Part shown: positions 11,364 to 22,296 of the stretch, piece after piece
Numbering within the stretch: position 1 is the stretch's first letter
How the letters are laid out: every line of letters begins with the position of its first letter
Source: Nymphaea colorata
Lineage: Eukaryota; Streptophyta; Magnoliopsida; Nymphaeales; Nymphaeaceae
Assembly: GCF_008831285.2 (NCBI RefSeq)
Contig: NC_045147.1
Span: forward strand, 3,496,001 to 3,560,000
Direction of reading: 5' to 3'
DNA: 64,000 nt
Notes under the pieces: model-generated
Seen by the model: only the letters and a program-made list of their open reading frames with translations
The model's database searches: none
Told to the model about the DNA's origin: nothing
Position numbers and translations under genes: made by a program

Positions 11364-11675
11364 TGCTTCTTGTTTCACAAGCTAACAAAATTTCAATAAG
11401 GGCTTCAAAGGTGCCTATTTCATGTTTCATAGAAAGCAATACCTTTATTAAGATAATTATAAAATGTAATCTTTTTTAGTAATTACTAAAAGTCCTAGCC
11501 AAAGTATTCAAAAATAATTGTGGTATTTAAGCTTTATTTTTTCTGTCATCATGCGATGTCAATCAAATGGTGGGGATAGCTTAATCTTGTCATCCAAAGA
11601 TGAGTTCAAGGGTCGAAAGCCATAGACTACCCATCATCGGTTTCAATTTGTAGGCAGCCAAGTAAACAGTTGCAT
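11364..11675 (+). promoter_or_regulatory. TATA-less promoter relative (copy 2)
   Basis: Duplicate of 8233-8555 within D2. It has the same ordered motifs as the hevein-like promoter, no TATA box and no downstream peptide frame. The ~83-codon frame after it (11831-12082) starts from TTG and resembles nothing known. Confidence 0.6.
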
Positions 11676-12733
11676 GGCTAGTTAATTTGCTAGTAGTTAT
11701 ACTTCATAAGCTGCCATTGCATTCGTTTTGTGGTCTTTCTAGTTTCAGCTTAACATATTTATCTTCATAGTTTTGTTAGATCATATTAATGGTGCTTATT
11801 GCTTGGTTTAGTTAGACATAGTGAAGAAAATTGAGCTTCTTCTACATTCTCGAACTTTTCTCTGAACAAAATTTTTGGGTATGCCAGACACCTCATTGTA
11901 GGAGCAAATTCTTAGAGCTTTGGGGGTGCCATTCTTCCCACTGGTGCGTCTACTCCGTGAGGACCTTCAGTTTTTTTAAAAAAAAAACTTATTTTCATCT
12001 AATTTTAAAAAAGCCTTCAAGAACTGGTTTTCTGGTTCTTTGTTTTAAAGTCTGTATGAAGAAATATCTCCACAAAAGTTGAAAAATTCATGTTTTAGAA
12101 TCTAGGGGTAATTTTTGATATCCTTGAAAAGGGTTTTACTTCTCTAACAACGTAGCTTTCAAACAAGCCCTATTTTGCTGGATTTGAGCACCAATTGCCA
12201 TCCTAAGTTACCCATTTTCAGAAACTTGTTGAGAAAGCCTTGCCATACAATTGTAGGGGCATTTTAGGAATTTAATTAGTTACCTTATTTTTTTTAATAT
12301 CTACCAATTAGAATAGGTTTATTGTTATTATTTGTTTTGGTTGTAGTTTATTGACTTTTTTTTTCTTGCTTTAACCACTTATTTTGCGCCTCTTCCAGGA
12401 TTCATGAGTACATTGAAGACGTAAAGTGTGGATATTGGCAGAGTAGTCAAAGCACTTCAGGGTATATTTATTTTGTGCATTGGATTGTCTTCCTTTTGTG
12501 ACTTTGCATAATTTTTTTAATTTGAGTAATAAAGGAAATTTATATCTTATCCATTTTTGTTTTGGATCATGATTATCTGAGATCTTGTTGTTTGTGAATC
12601 GAACCCGACTTATCACCACTTTTTGTGTAGATCTGAAAATTTAATTGGTGTGCTGCTGGGACGCAATAGAAGACAGCATCACAAAAGGCCAAAGATGGGC
12701 TGCGCGCACCATAAGGAGCCATGTGGCATAACA

Positions 12734-13708
12734 TAGCAAATCACATTTTGCGTGAGAAAGCGAAAGACATCAATCGTCATTGCCATTATGTGCAGAAGAA
12801 AGTCGAAGGAGATGGAGACCCCATTTGATAAAAACAAAATCATTTTTCAAATTCATTGACCGAAAGTTCGCCGACAGAAAATTTCAAAAAATATCAATTG
12901 CATGTAATGGATGGTGTTGAAAGGTACAATTCAGATGAAGATAGATGAAACTTCTCATGCTTGTCTTTCAGGAAGTGTGGATGTGGTTCCGGATATCGCC
13001 TAAATTTATACAATATTTTTTTTATTACAAAATTTTTTCTGGCCAATCACTTGTTTCTCAGTGCCTTATTTTTTCGTCCTTTGTTCCTACCATAAAGGGC
13101 TTGCAATCTACCAAATAAATGATAATCAGGCATGACACTATCGTAGTCGCCAATAAACCATCACAGTCATTGAGTAAGCCAGTATGAGGCTCAACATGTT
13201 CCCCGTGGATGTTTCCCTTGGATAATATAGGTCGACATTGGGTTGAATCACATAAATGTGTTGTCTTTGTGTGCTCATGTGTGGCTTGAAACTCCCGATG
13301 CAAATTGTTGGGAGAGAGGACTCCCATAACCTGGGGGCAGAGGCAGTTGTGGGGCACCATGTGGACAACCTACAAAAAATTCTTATTTTTATATTGATAC
13401 TTCAAATAAATTTTATTTATTTACATGTTGGTATTTCTTAAAACCCGACTAGGCTCAACTACATAATGGGTGTTAAATTTTAATGAGAAAGTAGTTAAAC
13501 AAATAGCAACTGAACAAGTTAATGAGTTAAATGAATTAAGAGTTGAACAAAATGAGACTTGTTTAACATAAATGAGCTAAACGAGTCGAGTCCAAGGTTG
13601 ACGTTGTATCCTTAAGTCAAGCTACAGCTTGTTCTATCGAGCTCAAGTTTTTTGAGTCGAGCTCAAGCTGGCCCAACTTGAACTCGACTCGGCTGGTGTG
13701 CCGCCTTA
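12734..13708 (+). pseudogene. copia pol-end/LTR relic and hAT end (D2)
   Basis: Duplicate of 9601-10575: RNase H C-terminal fragment with stops, LTR start at 12914, then a CGAGTC-rich hAT right end finishing at 13708 ('gtgccgcctta'). Confidence 0.6.
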
Positions 13709-13957
13709 CTTCCTCCCAACTAGCAGTGCTATATATTACTCTCTAAATGAATCGAGTATTAGTAAACTCTCAAATGAACACTTATTCGAGTGTAATTGCC
13801 AACTTCGTAATTCCAAATGTCCTCTTTGTTGATGGGATGAAAAATCAAGATATTTTAGTTAACACTTGCTTCCTTAACAAAAGAGATTGATGGCTGGGAT
13901 TTTTTTCCAACTTCTAAGCATGACTTTTTTGGCTCTAGCCATTGCCCGTCAACCATT

Positions 13958-15220
13958 AAAAAAAATTGTTTTATTTTCTTTCTTTACAAAAAACATAGTG
14001 CATAGTTATGAAATAGACGTGATCTCACTTCTCTGCACAACCACCATGGTTCAATCTTCACCTACGTGAAATCTTAAAGCAAAGAAATATCATCAAGTAA
14101 ATAGAGTACTTTATCAACAAGATTTCATCAAGTTTTTGAGGCCAGTACAAAGAAATATTCAGTTTGATACTTTAGTCGCTTACAAAGCAAGCTCTAGATT
14201 CCAACCTAAACGTGATCTGCCTTTTAGACCTTTCTACAAATGGCGGCATATTAAAGCAGATCACACTCTAATCGAGGTATCTGTCCTTTAGAAGGTTGTT
14301 TGAGGGCAGAAACAATATGTTACTGTTTCATATATTTTTGCCTCAAAGGTTATGGTGCCTTAAAAATTGAAATAAATTCATTAATTACTTTCCAAAATAT
14401 TTTGTGAATTTATCTCAATTTTTGCGGCACATACATGGCTTACCAAACAACTTTTATGGGGTCCTTTGGCAGTAGAGACATTTTGTGAGTGTCCCATGAA
14501 TTTATCCAAAAGATTGAGGCCAGTTTATCGAATGCTAAAACTATCATTTTATGAACATGCTATAATATTTGGGGTAGATTCATGAGACACTTACAAAGTG
14601 TTGCTGCTGCCAAACCACCCTTATAAGTATGGAGAAAGCAGAATTTGTTGCTTTTTTTCCAATGTTATAAAATTATTTATGAGCCAACAAGCGGCTGAAT
14701 CGGCCTCTATCACTTAATACAGTCGAACAAGATGTGTCATTTTGGTTTTGAATAAGAATCAAAAATTGGTATCTATAACACTCACGATTAATATAAGAAG
14801 CTGAGTAATTAATGGAGTGAATGTTAGACAAAATTTGTGACATCTTAATTAGCAGAATTTAAGGGAGTGGTTTTAGAAGTGCGATCATCAAGGCAACTGT
14901 ATATGGATCCAATTTTAGTCTCTTATTTTATCTATTTTAATTTATCTTATGGATATCCAAGCCACTGAACTTTCAAATATATGGTGGTACAAGAGAAATG
15001 TGAAGGGGTCAAGTCCCAACTTCACCATTAATTTATTTCCTGAGATTTTTCATGGTTTTGCTATAGTAAGGTTCGCTGGCTAGGGCTCTTTGGTCTCATT
15101 AAAAAAGTTAGTTAAAAAATACAAGTAACAGTTTTAAGTAGTTTAGAATGTAAAATATGATCCTTTCAAGGCACTTATATTGAAAATCCGTGCATCAGTC
15201 ACCAAGTAATAGGTTGAAAT
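13958..15220. other. Intergenic segment upstream of the hevein-like promoter (U1)
   Basis: No gene recognised. About 14010-14380 contains ~0.3 kb present only in U1; in U2 (near 22607) the flanking sequence is joined directly. 14450-14580 carries the 'tttatgggg...gaatttatcc' motif of a dispersed short repeat also seen near 38960, 44960 and 53790. Confidence 0.5.
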
Positions 15221-15823
15221 CTTGTTCTCAAGTTAACAAAATTTTTGTACTGGCCTCAAAAGGTTCTTGTTCTCAAACTGGGAATACTAAGGGGATCTCG
15301 CGACGGTTTTCAACGTCGATCGGGACTCAAGTCTCAACATTGATCGGGGGACTCAAGTCCCGTGCTTCTTCCCTTCCTTCCTTCCCATTAGGAGCGGAGG
15401 GAAGGGGGCAGCAAGGGTCTTGGCCCCTGTCAGATTTTAAAAATTTTAAAATTTATATATAAATTTAAAGAAAATATTATAATATATATTTCAAATCACG
15501 TTTTACCGATGGTTTTGACCGTTGGCAGCCATAAATTTTTTAGTGGGTGTTTTGTGGAAATTAGTAAAACCTTTATTAAGAAATGACAAGTAGTAGTCAT
15601 CTTTTGTGGCGGCTAAGTCCAAAGATTCAAAAATAATTGTAGTCTTTTAAAGGTTTTACGTTATCCATGGATTGAAGACGACTTCAAGGGTCGAAAACCA
15701 AAGCTAGCCACCAACATGTTGCCCTTAACTCCAATATAAATAGGTGAGCCAAGGTAGCATTACTCATGAGCATTTATCCCAATCGTAAGCTCTAGCTAGA
15801 GAAAGTGAGATTATACATATCAG
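15221..15823 (+). promoter_or_regulatory. Promoter and 5' leader of hevein-like gene 1
   Basis: A canonical TATA box 'tataaata' lies at 15735-15742, ~82 bases upstream of the ATG, so the start site should fall near 15765. A W-box core TTGACC is at 15515-15520, a plausible but unproven WRKY site. An upstream ATG at 15766 opens a 9-codon frame ending at 15795, but its inclusion in the transcript depends on the exact start site. Related promoter sequence occurs without a gene at 8233 and 11364. Confidence 0.6.
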
Positions 15824-16054
15824 ATGGAAGGAGGGAAGGGAAGAAGCGGCGGTGCAGCGGTGCCACTTATGATCATGGTGTTACTTGTGCTGGTTGTAGG
15901 GGCAATGGTTATGCCTATTGCAGAGGCTCAATGCCAGAACGGGCCTTGCTGTGGTGCAATGGGTAACAACCAAGTGGACTGCAAAACAATAAATCCCAAC
16001 TATTGCTGCAGCAAATTTGGCTACTGTGGCAGTGGCCCTGCCTATTGCGGGTGA
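15824..16054 (+). CDS. Hevein-like cysteine-rich secreted peptide, copy 1
   Basis: Small intronless gene of 76 codons. Residues 1-13 are polar and basic (K5, R7). Residues 14-35 are a hydrophobic signal sequence, with likely cleavage after A35 in the A-E-A|Q context. The mature peptide would be 41 residues with eight cysteines (37, 42, 43, 53, 61, 62, 68, 75). The second half, CCSKFGYCGSGPAYCG, matches the chitin-binding core of hevein and amaranth-type antimicrobial peptides, with S63, F65, Y67 and Y74 at the sugar-contact positions. The first half has an unusual C-X4-CC-X9-C spacing and lacks the normal C-X8-C-X4 of hevein. By analogy it would be secreted and bind chitin. A TATA box and AATAAA signals surround it. 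It differs from copies 2 and 3 at A12, I32 and M46. It could alternatively be a first exon, since the stop TGA overlaps GTGAGC, but poly(A) signals follow closely. Function is inferred, not shown. Confidence 0.85.
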   Translation: MEGGKGRSGGAAVPLMIMVLLVLVVGAMVMPIAEAQCQNGPCCGAMGNNQVDCKTINPNYCCSKFGYCGSGPAYCG

Positions 16055-16240
16055 GCTTTTTAGCTCTAATGTTATGCCATTGTCAGGCTTATAAGACGGT
16101 CTTATGGCTATGAATAAAGCAGCTAGCTAAGCTGGTGGTAAGGTCTGGGTCAGCTCCAGTACTCCTTAAATAAAGCAGTGTATGCACCGTCTTGTTTGAT
16201 GATGTAATATCTATTTGTGGAATCTCATAATGACACGTTA
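16055..16240 (+). terminator. 3' UTR / polyadenylation region of hevein-like gene 1
   Basis: AATAAA occurs at 16113-16118 and 16169-16174, 59 and 115 bases after the stop codon, followed by the T/G-rich 'tcttgtttgatgatgtaata'. This fits a plant mRNA 3' end, though the exact cleavage site cannot be fixed. Both signals are kept in all three copies. Confidence 0.6.
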
Positions 16241-16486
16241 TATGTGTTTGTTGTGATTGCATTGTGTCCTTCCATTGGCTTTAGAGAAATTTTAAAGCTA
16301 AATATGTGTCGTCTTTTATGGTTGCATGAAATTGGTCATCGATTCACGGATTTAAGATCCAAGGTTGCATTAAAAGACGTGCTTTAGAAGACTAGGATCT
16401 TAGGAACGTGGAATAAAAACTGTTGATTTAACATCGGATGGAAGAGAGAAAGGGTTTCATTAATTTACTGCTAATTATTTTTTGAG

Positions 16487-16487
<1 letters not shown>

Positions 16488-16530
<43 letters not shown>
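16488..16530. repeat. (ATT)n microsatellite, U1
   Basis: Uninterrupted ATT/TTA run of ~14 triplets. The copies at 24711-24756 and 32942-32989 are interrupted by a single 'gtt', a useful marker that separates U1 from U2 and U3. Confidence 0.95.
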
Positions 16531-16619
16531 AAAGCAGAAGTATTCACGGTCGATATCTTGGTCACCCCTTAAGGGACTAAATGCCAAGTTGTGGGTCTCT
16601 GACTAATTTGGAGGATATT

Positions 16620-17010
16620 ATCCAACATCTTCCACAGGCATACGAACACGTGTAACTGCGTAGGTGATCCATTTATTAACATTTTTTTTATCATCATTAG
16701 TTGCCCAACTTCTTGCATTGATTTTACAATAAATCTTGTTTTCCATGAGAGAGCGAAACGTATTAAGATTACTCACCGTTATGTGCATGAGAAACTTCAA
16801 ACCAATAAGATAGAGACTGCATTTGCTAAAAGCAAAATATTGACTAAAAACTTTCAAAGTAGTAATTAGTAAACATCAATTGAATGTATGGTTGTAATGA
16901 CATCTCCACCCTTTGGTGAGTGTTGAAAGACGGGATTCGTTTGAAGGATGAAATCTCTCGTCCTTACCTTTTAGGATACATCAGTGAAAATATAATTGTG
17001 GCACCATGAA
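16620..17010 (+). pseudogene. copia RNase H end plus LTR start (R1, U1)
   Basis: 16744-16868 reads in one plus-strand frame as a copia pol C-terminus: H-E-R-A-K-R-I-K-I-x-H-R-Y-V-H-E-K-L-Q ... I-E-T-A-F-A-K-S-K, ending in TAG. The LTR-type start 'tgttgaaag' follows at ~16920. It is interrupted on its right by the hAT MITE at 17011. A sister copy (R2) lies on the far side of the MITE. Confidence 0.7.
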
Positions 17011-17460
17011 TAGGCCTGGGCATCGGGCCGGGCTGCCGCCGGCCCGGCCCGGTTGGGCCCGGGTCTGGGCTGGGAAAAACCTGGCCCGGGCAAGCCCGAT
17101 TCAGCACGTTTAGATTAAAAAAATATTTTTTTTTAATTTTTTGCAAACCCTCCTCCTCCTCTACCCGTCCGTCCTCCTCCTCCGCCCGTCCCTCCTCCTT
17201 CTCCGCCCATCCCCCTCCTCCTCCCCCCCCCCCCCCCCACACAACCTCCTCTGCCTCTCCTTCTTCCCCCTTCCCCTCCGGCTCTCCTTCTTCCCCCTTC
17301 CCCCCCTCTCCTTCCCCCCTCCCCTCCTCCCCCTCTCCTTCCCCCTTCCCCTCCTCCCTCTCTCCTTCCCCGCCTTCCCCCATTGGGCCCTGGTTTCTGG
17401 CCCGACGGGCCGACCCGGGCCGGGCCGCGCCGAGCCGGCCCAGCCCGATGCCCACCCCTG
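17011..17460. mobile_element. 450-bp GC/CT-rich hAT-type MITE, U1 copy
   Basis: Perfect 8-bp target duplication 'accatgaa' at 17003-17010 and 17461-17468. Ends are inverted repeats: 'taggcctgggcatcgggc' against 'caggggtgggcatcgggc' from the right. The interior is an extreme C/T-rich tract on the plus strand, including a run of C around 17223-17238. The long minus-strand frames over it (Gly/Glu/Arg-rich, up to 214 codons) are low-complexity by-products and are not genes. The same end family is seen at 43960-43989. Confidence 0.88.
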
Positions 17461-17468
17461 ACCATGAA

Positions 17469-17990
17469 TGTTGTTTGTGAGGATGCATAACTGATCCCTT
17501 TACTAACGTATTCTCTCGTTTTAATAAAAAAAAAAACATCAGTTGCCCAATTTCTTGCAATGATTTTATAATATTTCTTGTTTTCCATGAGAGTGCGAAG
17601 CATAACAAGATTGATTGTCATTATGCATGTGTGCGGGAAAATTCAAATCAGTGAGGTAGAGACTGCATTTGCTAAAAGAGAAAATAATCTTGCAAATGCA
17701 TTGAGTAAAAGCTTCCAGAAGTAAAAATATCTATTGCGTGTATGGTTGTAATGACATCTACAATGCACTTGATGGTGAGTGTTGAAAGATACAATTGCTT
17801 TGAAGACTGATGACATCTCTCATCCTTATCTTTTAGGATTTCTAGATGTGGTTTTAGATATCGCTTAATCGTCAAAAACTATCAGTCATTGAATAGACTG
17901 GCATGAGGCTTCACGACATCGCGAGGATAATGTAGGTCAACATTAGATAGAACTATGTAAAAGTGAGTTAATTGTTTTTGTGATGCATGT
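17469..17990 (+). pseudogene. copia RNase H end plus LTR start (R2, U1)
   Basis: 17500-17730 is a tandem sister of R1 (shared 'agttgcccaa...ttcttgca' and 'cttgttttccatgaga'), with the pol end at 17585 (H-E-S-A-K-H-N-K-I-D-C-H-Y) soon frameshifted. The LTR start 'tgttgaaagat' is at ~17781 and 'catccttatcttttagga' follows. The minus-strand 67-codon frame (17672-17875) is incidental. Confidence 0.65.
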
Positions 17991-18604
17991 AAATTAAGCC
18001 GTTGACCATGCTGTCTAATGTATCCACCCTGGATCTGCTGGAATCCTCCACTAAACACTGAGAAGCCATGGAGAGCCTTCTAAGAAAAGTTAAAGTAAAA
18101 CGAAGCACAACCTCCAATATGGCTGAAACAATCAGTCAGTTCTGTCTTTATAAATGTTCTAGTCATATTTTCATATGAAGATCTTCCCAAGCCCCATGCA
18201 TTCATAGCAAACAGACTTGATGTCATTCCTTCTTCCCAGCCTGCCATGCTAGCGCTCCCAAAAAATTGGGTCTTGGGTAAATTCTCAAAGGAACACTTAC
18301 CTTCTTATTGCCAAGTTCCTAATACTTATACGTTCTTTTTTTGTGATGGGATGAAGATCTTGATCTTTTAATTTGTGGTACCTTGTCAGAAGATATTTAG
18401 GGTTGAGACTGCAAAAAAATATCAACAAGTAGATAATAGTTGTTTTAAAAGAAATTAAGGTTCATGAAGCGGACACCTTGAAAATCTTGGATTGAGACAT
18501 TTACTCAATTATCATTTCAACCACCAGTCATATATATTCTCCTTGAAAATCCAAAACAAATGTGGCCAAAAATAAGTGCTGGTATGAAATAAGATTGTAA
18601 TTTG
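17991..18604. other. Right part of U1, no gene
   Basis: Diverged relative of 4715-5035 and of the segment preceding each promoter relative. 18425-18460 ('agttgttttaaaagaaatta') is the paralogous empty site of the 176-bp MITE. The junction into U2 lies at ~18604. Confidence 0.6.
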
Positions 18605-19398
18605 CTCTATTGTAGTTGTCATCAACCGTCAAAGTCATTGAATAAACCGTCCTGTGGATATATAGCCTTATCGTGGATAATACGGGTCAACATTAACGTT
18701 GGTGGATTTATGACTTTATGTACTTCATAGATGTTAGTTCGTCTTTTTGTACTACTTCATTTGTGACTTGAATCTCAAATAGCGTGGATAGTTCAAGGCT
18801 AGAACCAATTGAGTTCAAGTTACAGACCTAATTGTGAGGTTCCTTCCTCCCTACTAGCCATTCTCTAGCAATATAAGGTTGTGTTTGTTTTACCATGGAT
18901 TAATATCTATGGTGATCTAAGATCCCTAGGACCCCATCTGATATAAGACCCATGCTTTTTAAAATGAAATTCATGCTACTGAGAGCTTTAGTTTGTTTAA
19001 ACTGAGGATCTCTCAAAACACACTGTTTGATGTAGCCTCGGATATGCAACCCACATGAATTGAGTGTTTGGTAAAATTTAAATGAACACTTACCTATGTG
19101 TTGCCAAGTTTGATATGTTCACTTTGTTGATGGGATGAAAATCATGATCTTTAAACTCATGTTTCCTTAACAAAAGAGATTTGTGGCTGGGATTTCTTTC
19201 CAACTTCAGACCATGACTTTTATACCCCAACCATTGCCCACTAACCATAAGAATTTGTTTTTATTTTTTTCCTTTTATGAAAACGTAGAGGGTAGTGATT
19301 AAATGGACATGGCAGCATTTCTATGCAGAACGGCCGTGGTTCAATCACGAGTACTTAATGAGAGAAATATCATCAAGTAAATAATGGTTGGTCAAAAC

Positions 19399-19574
19399 CA
19401 GTGGCGGAGCCAAAAATTTCTGTCTAAGGACCACTCTAAGCTTAAATTCGAACTTTAAGGGACACTCATATTAAAAACTGAAAATTAATGAAGTTTTCAT
19501 ATATAAATAAAGTAAATTTTATGGGCTGGTGTGGGCAATTGGCCCACACCAGCTACAACATAGCTTCTCCACTG
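19399..19574. mobile_element. 176-bp hAT-type MITE, copy 3
   Basis: Target duplication 'gtcaaaac' at 19391-19398 and 19575-19582. The internal 12-bp-arm hairpin is intact. It was copied with U2. Confidence 0.85.
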
Positions 19575-19920
19575 GTCAAAACAAATTAAGATGCATGAAG
19601 AGGATGCCTGGAAAATCTAGTCTGGTGGCATTGATCATATATATTCCCATGCAAAAGCCACAATAAGTGCATCTACATTATAAGAATTTTTTTTTTTAAG
19701 AAAGCTAAGTAAATTAGTTTGAGAATTTCCACTGGACATGGTAATTAGTTGTGCAGTTTGAATGCCAACTTGTAAGTGTAAAGACAGAAGTTTATGGCCT
19801 ATAAGTACCACTTTTTACCTACGCTAGCTATTTGTTCATAATTTTTTTTTTTTAAATCAGTGGCACAAACTATGTCATAAACTATCAGATAAGTTCCACA
19901 TGCATTTCTCTTCTCTAATG

Positions 19921-20230
19921 CTTCTTGTTTCACAAGCTAACAAAATTTCAATATGGGCTTCAAAGGTGCGTATTTCATGTTTCATAGAAAGCAATACCTT
20001 TATTAAGATAATTATAAAATGTAATCTTTTTTAGTAATTACTAAAAGTCCAAGCCAAAGTATTCAAAAATAATTGTGGCATTTAAGCTTTATTTTTTCTG
20101 CCATCATGCGATGTCAATCAAATGGTGGAGATAGCTTAATCTTGTCATCCAAAGATGAGTTCAAGGGACGAAAACCATAGACTACCCATCATCGGTTTCA
20201 ATTTGTAGGCAGCCTAGTAAACAGTTGCAT
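19921..20230 (+). promoter_or_regulatory. TATA-less promoter relative (copy 3)
   Basis: U2 counterpart of 8233-8555. It has the same ordered motifs as the hevein-like gene promoter with no TATA box, and no peptide gene follows. The frame at 20386-20643 is not supported as a gene. Confidence 0.6.
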
Positions 20231-20707
20231 GGCTACTTAATTTGCTAGTAGTTATACTTCATAAGCTGCCATTGCATTCGTTTTGTGATCTTTCTAGTTT
20301 CAGCTTAACATATTTATCTTCATAGTTCTGTTAGATCATATTAATGGTGCTTATTGCTTGGTTTAGTTAGACATAGTGAAGAAAATTGAGCTTCTTCTAC
20401 ATTCTCGAACTTTTCTCTGAACAAAATTTTTGGTTATGCCAGACACCTCATTGTAGGAGCAAATTCTTAGAGCTTTGGGGGTGCCATTCTTCCCACTGGT
20501 GCGTCTACTCTGTGAGGACCTTCAGTTTTTTTAAAAAACAAAAAAAAACTTATTTTCATCTAATTTTAAAAAAGCCTTCAAGAACTGGTTTTCTGGTTCT
20601 TTGTTTTAAAGTCTGTATGAAGAAATATCTCCACAAAAGTTGAAAAATTCATGTTTTAGAATCTAGGGGTAATTTTTGATATCCTTGAAAAGGGTTTTAC
20701 TTCTCTA

Positions 20708-22296
20708 ACAACGTAGCTTTCAAACAAGCCCTATTTTGCTGGATTTGAGCACCAATTGCCATCCTAAGTTCCCCATTTTCAGAAACTTGTTGAGAAATCC
20801 TTGCCATACAATTGTAGGGGCATTTTAGGAATTTAATTAGTTACCTTATTTTTTTTAATATCTACCAATTAGAATAGGTTTATTGTTATTATTTGTTTTG
20901 GTTGTAGTTTATTGACTTTTTTTTTCTTGCTTTAACCACTTATTTTGCGCCTCTTCTAGGATTCATGAGTGGCAGAGTAGTCAAAGCACTTCAGGGTATA
21001 TTTATTTTGTGCATTGGATTGTCTTCCTTTTGTGACTTTGCATAATTTTTTTAGTTTGAGTAACAAAGGAAATTTATATCTTATCCATTTTTATTTTGGA
21101 TCATGATTATCTGAGATCTTGTTGTTTATGAATCGAACCCGACTTATCACCACTTTTTGTGTAGATCTGAGAATTTAATTGGTGTCCTACTGAGACGCAA
21201 TAGAAGATAGCATCACAAAAGGCCAAAGATGGGCTGCGCGCACCATAAGGAGCCATGTGGCATAACATAGAAAATCACATTTTGCATGAGAAAGTGAAAG
21301 ACATCAATACTCATTGCCATTATGTGCAGAAGAAAGTCGAAGGAGATGGAGACCCCATTTGATAAAAACAAAATCATTTTTCAAATTCATTGACCGAAAG
21401 TTCGCCGACAGAAAATTTCAAAAAATATCAATTGCATGTAATGGATGGTGTTGAAAGGTACAATTCAAATGAAGATAGATGAAACTTCTCATGCTTGTCT
21501 TTCAGGAAGTGTGGATGTGGTTCCGGATATCGCCTAAATTTATACAATATTTTTTTTATTACAAAATTTTTTCTGGCCAATCACTTGTTTCTCAGTGCCT
21601 TATTTTTTCGTCCTTTGTTTCTACCATAAAGGGCTTGCAATCTACCAAATAAATGATAATCAGGCATGACACTATCGTAGTCGCCAATAAACCATCACAT
21701 GCATTGAGTAAGCCAGTATGAGGCTCAACATGTTCCCCGTGGATGTTTCCCTTGGATAATATAGGTCAACATTGGGTTGAATAACATAAATGTGTTGTCT
21801 ATGTGTGCTCATGTGTGGCTTGAAACTCCCGATGCAAATTGTTGGGAGAGAGGACTCCCATAACCTGGGGGCGGAGGCAGTTGTGGGGCACCATGTGGAC
21901 AACCTACAAAAAATTCTTATTTTTATATTGATACTTCACATAAATTTTATTTATTTACATGTTGGTATTTCTTAAAACCCGACTAGGCTCAACTACATAA
22001 TGGGTGTTAAATTATAATGAGAAAGTAGTTAAACAAGTAGCAACTGAACAAGTTAATGAGTTAAATGAATTAAGAGTTAAACAAAATGAGACTTGCTTAA
22101 CATAAATGAGCTAAACGAGTTGATTAAGAGTTAAACAAAATGAGACTTGCTTAACATAAATGAGCTAAACGAGTCGAGTCCAATGTTGACGTTGTATCCT
22201 CAAGTCAAGCTTCAGCTTGTTCTATCGAGCTCAAGTTTTCTGAGTCGAGCTCAAGCTGGCCCAACTTGAACTCGACTCGGCTGGTGTGCCGCCTTA
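20708..22296. mobile_element. Decayed copia LTR/pol-end and hAT end block (U2)
   Basis: LTR-like sequence from 20708, a pol-end fragment at 21262-21440, LTR start 'tgttgaaagg' at 21449, and a hAT right end finishing at 22296. Relative to U1 it has a ~33-bp deletion near 20968 and a ~54-bp tandem duplication in the hAT part (22069-22176, 'aagagttaaacaaaatgaga' twice). Both features are shared with U3. Confidence 0.6.

Larger units (their letters stand above)
10825..13957. repeat. 3.1-kb tandem duplication, copy D2
   Basis: Second copy of D1. Corresponding items: MITE 10845-11020, promoter relative 11364-11675, LTR-like block 12137-12730, pol end 12734-12908, LTR start at 12914, hAT end relic 13470-13708. 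Differences from D1 are few. Confidence 0.92.
6936..18604. repeat. Array unit U1 (enlarged)
   Basis: First unit of the hevein-like gene array. It starts at 'ctctattgtagttgtc', the same point at which U2 (18605) and U3 (26835) begin. It is ~3.4 kb longer than U2 because of an internal 3.1-kb tandem duplication (7697-10824 and 10825-13957) and ~0.3 kb at about 14010-14380 that U2 and U3 lack. It is more diverged from U2 and U3 than they are from each other. Confidence 0.85.

Noticed and set aside
11831-12082. 83-85-codon plus-strand frame preserved in D2, U2 and U3
   Set aside because: It begins at TTG, matches no family, is not open in D1 or in the diverged copy at 35860, and its conservation is explained by recent duplication.
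16051-16070. Splice donor GTGAGC overlapping the hevein-like stop codon, suggesting a longer chitinase-like gene
   Set aside because: No further cysteine-rich or chitinase-like exon was seen downstream, and poly(A) signals follow within 60-120 bases in all three copies.
16964-17621. Long minus-strand frames (up to 214 codons) rich in Gly, Glu and Arg, repeated at 25360-25851 and 33592-34084
   Set aside because: They lie across the C/T-rich interior of the 450-bp MITE, run open in several frames at once, and change composition with C-run length. They are low-complexity artefacts, not genes.
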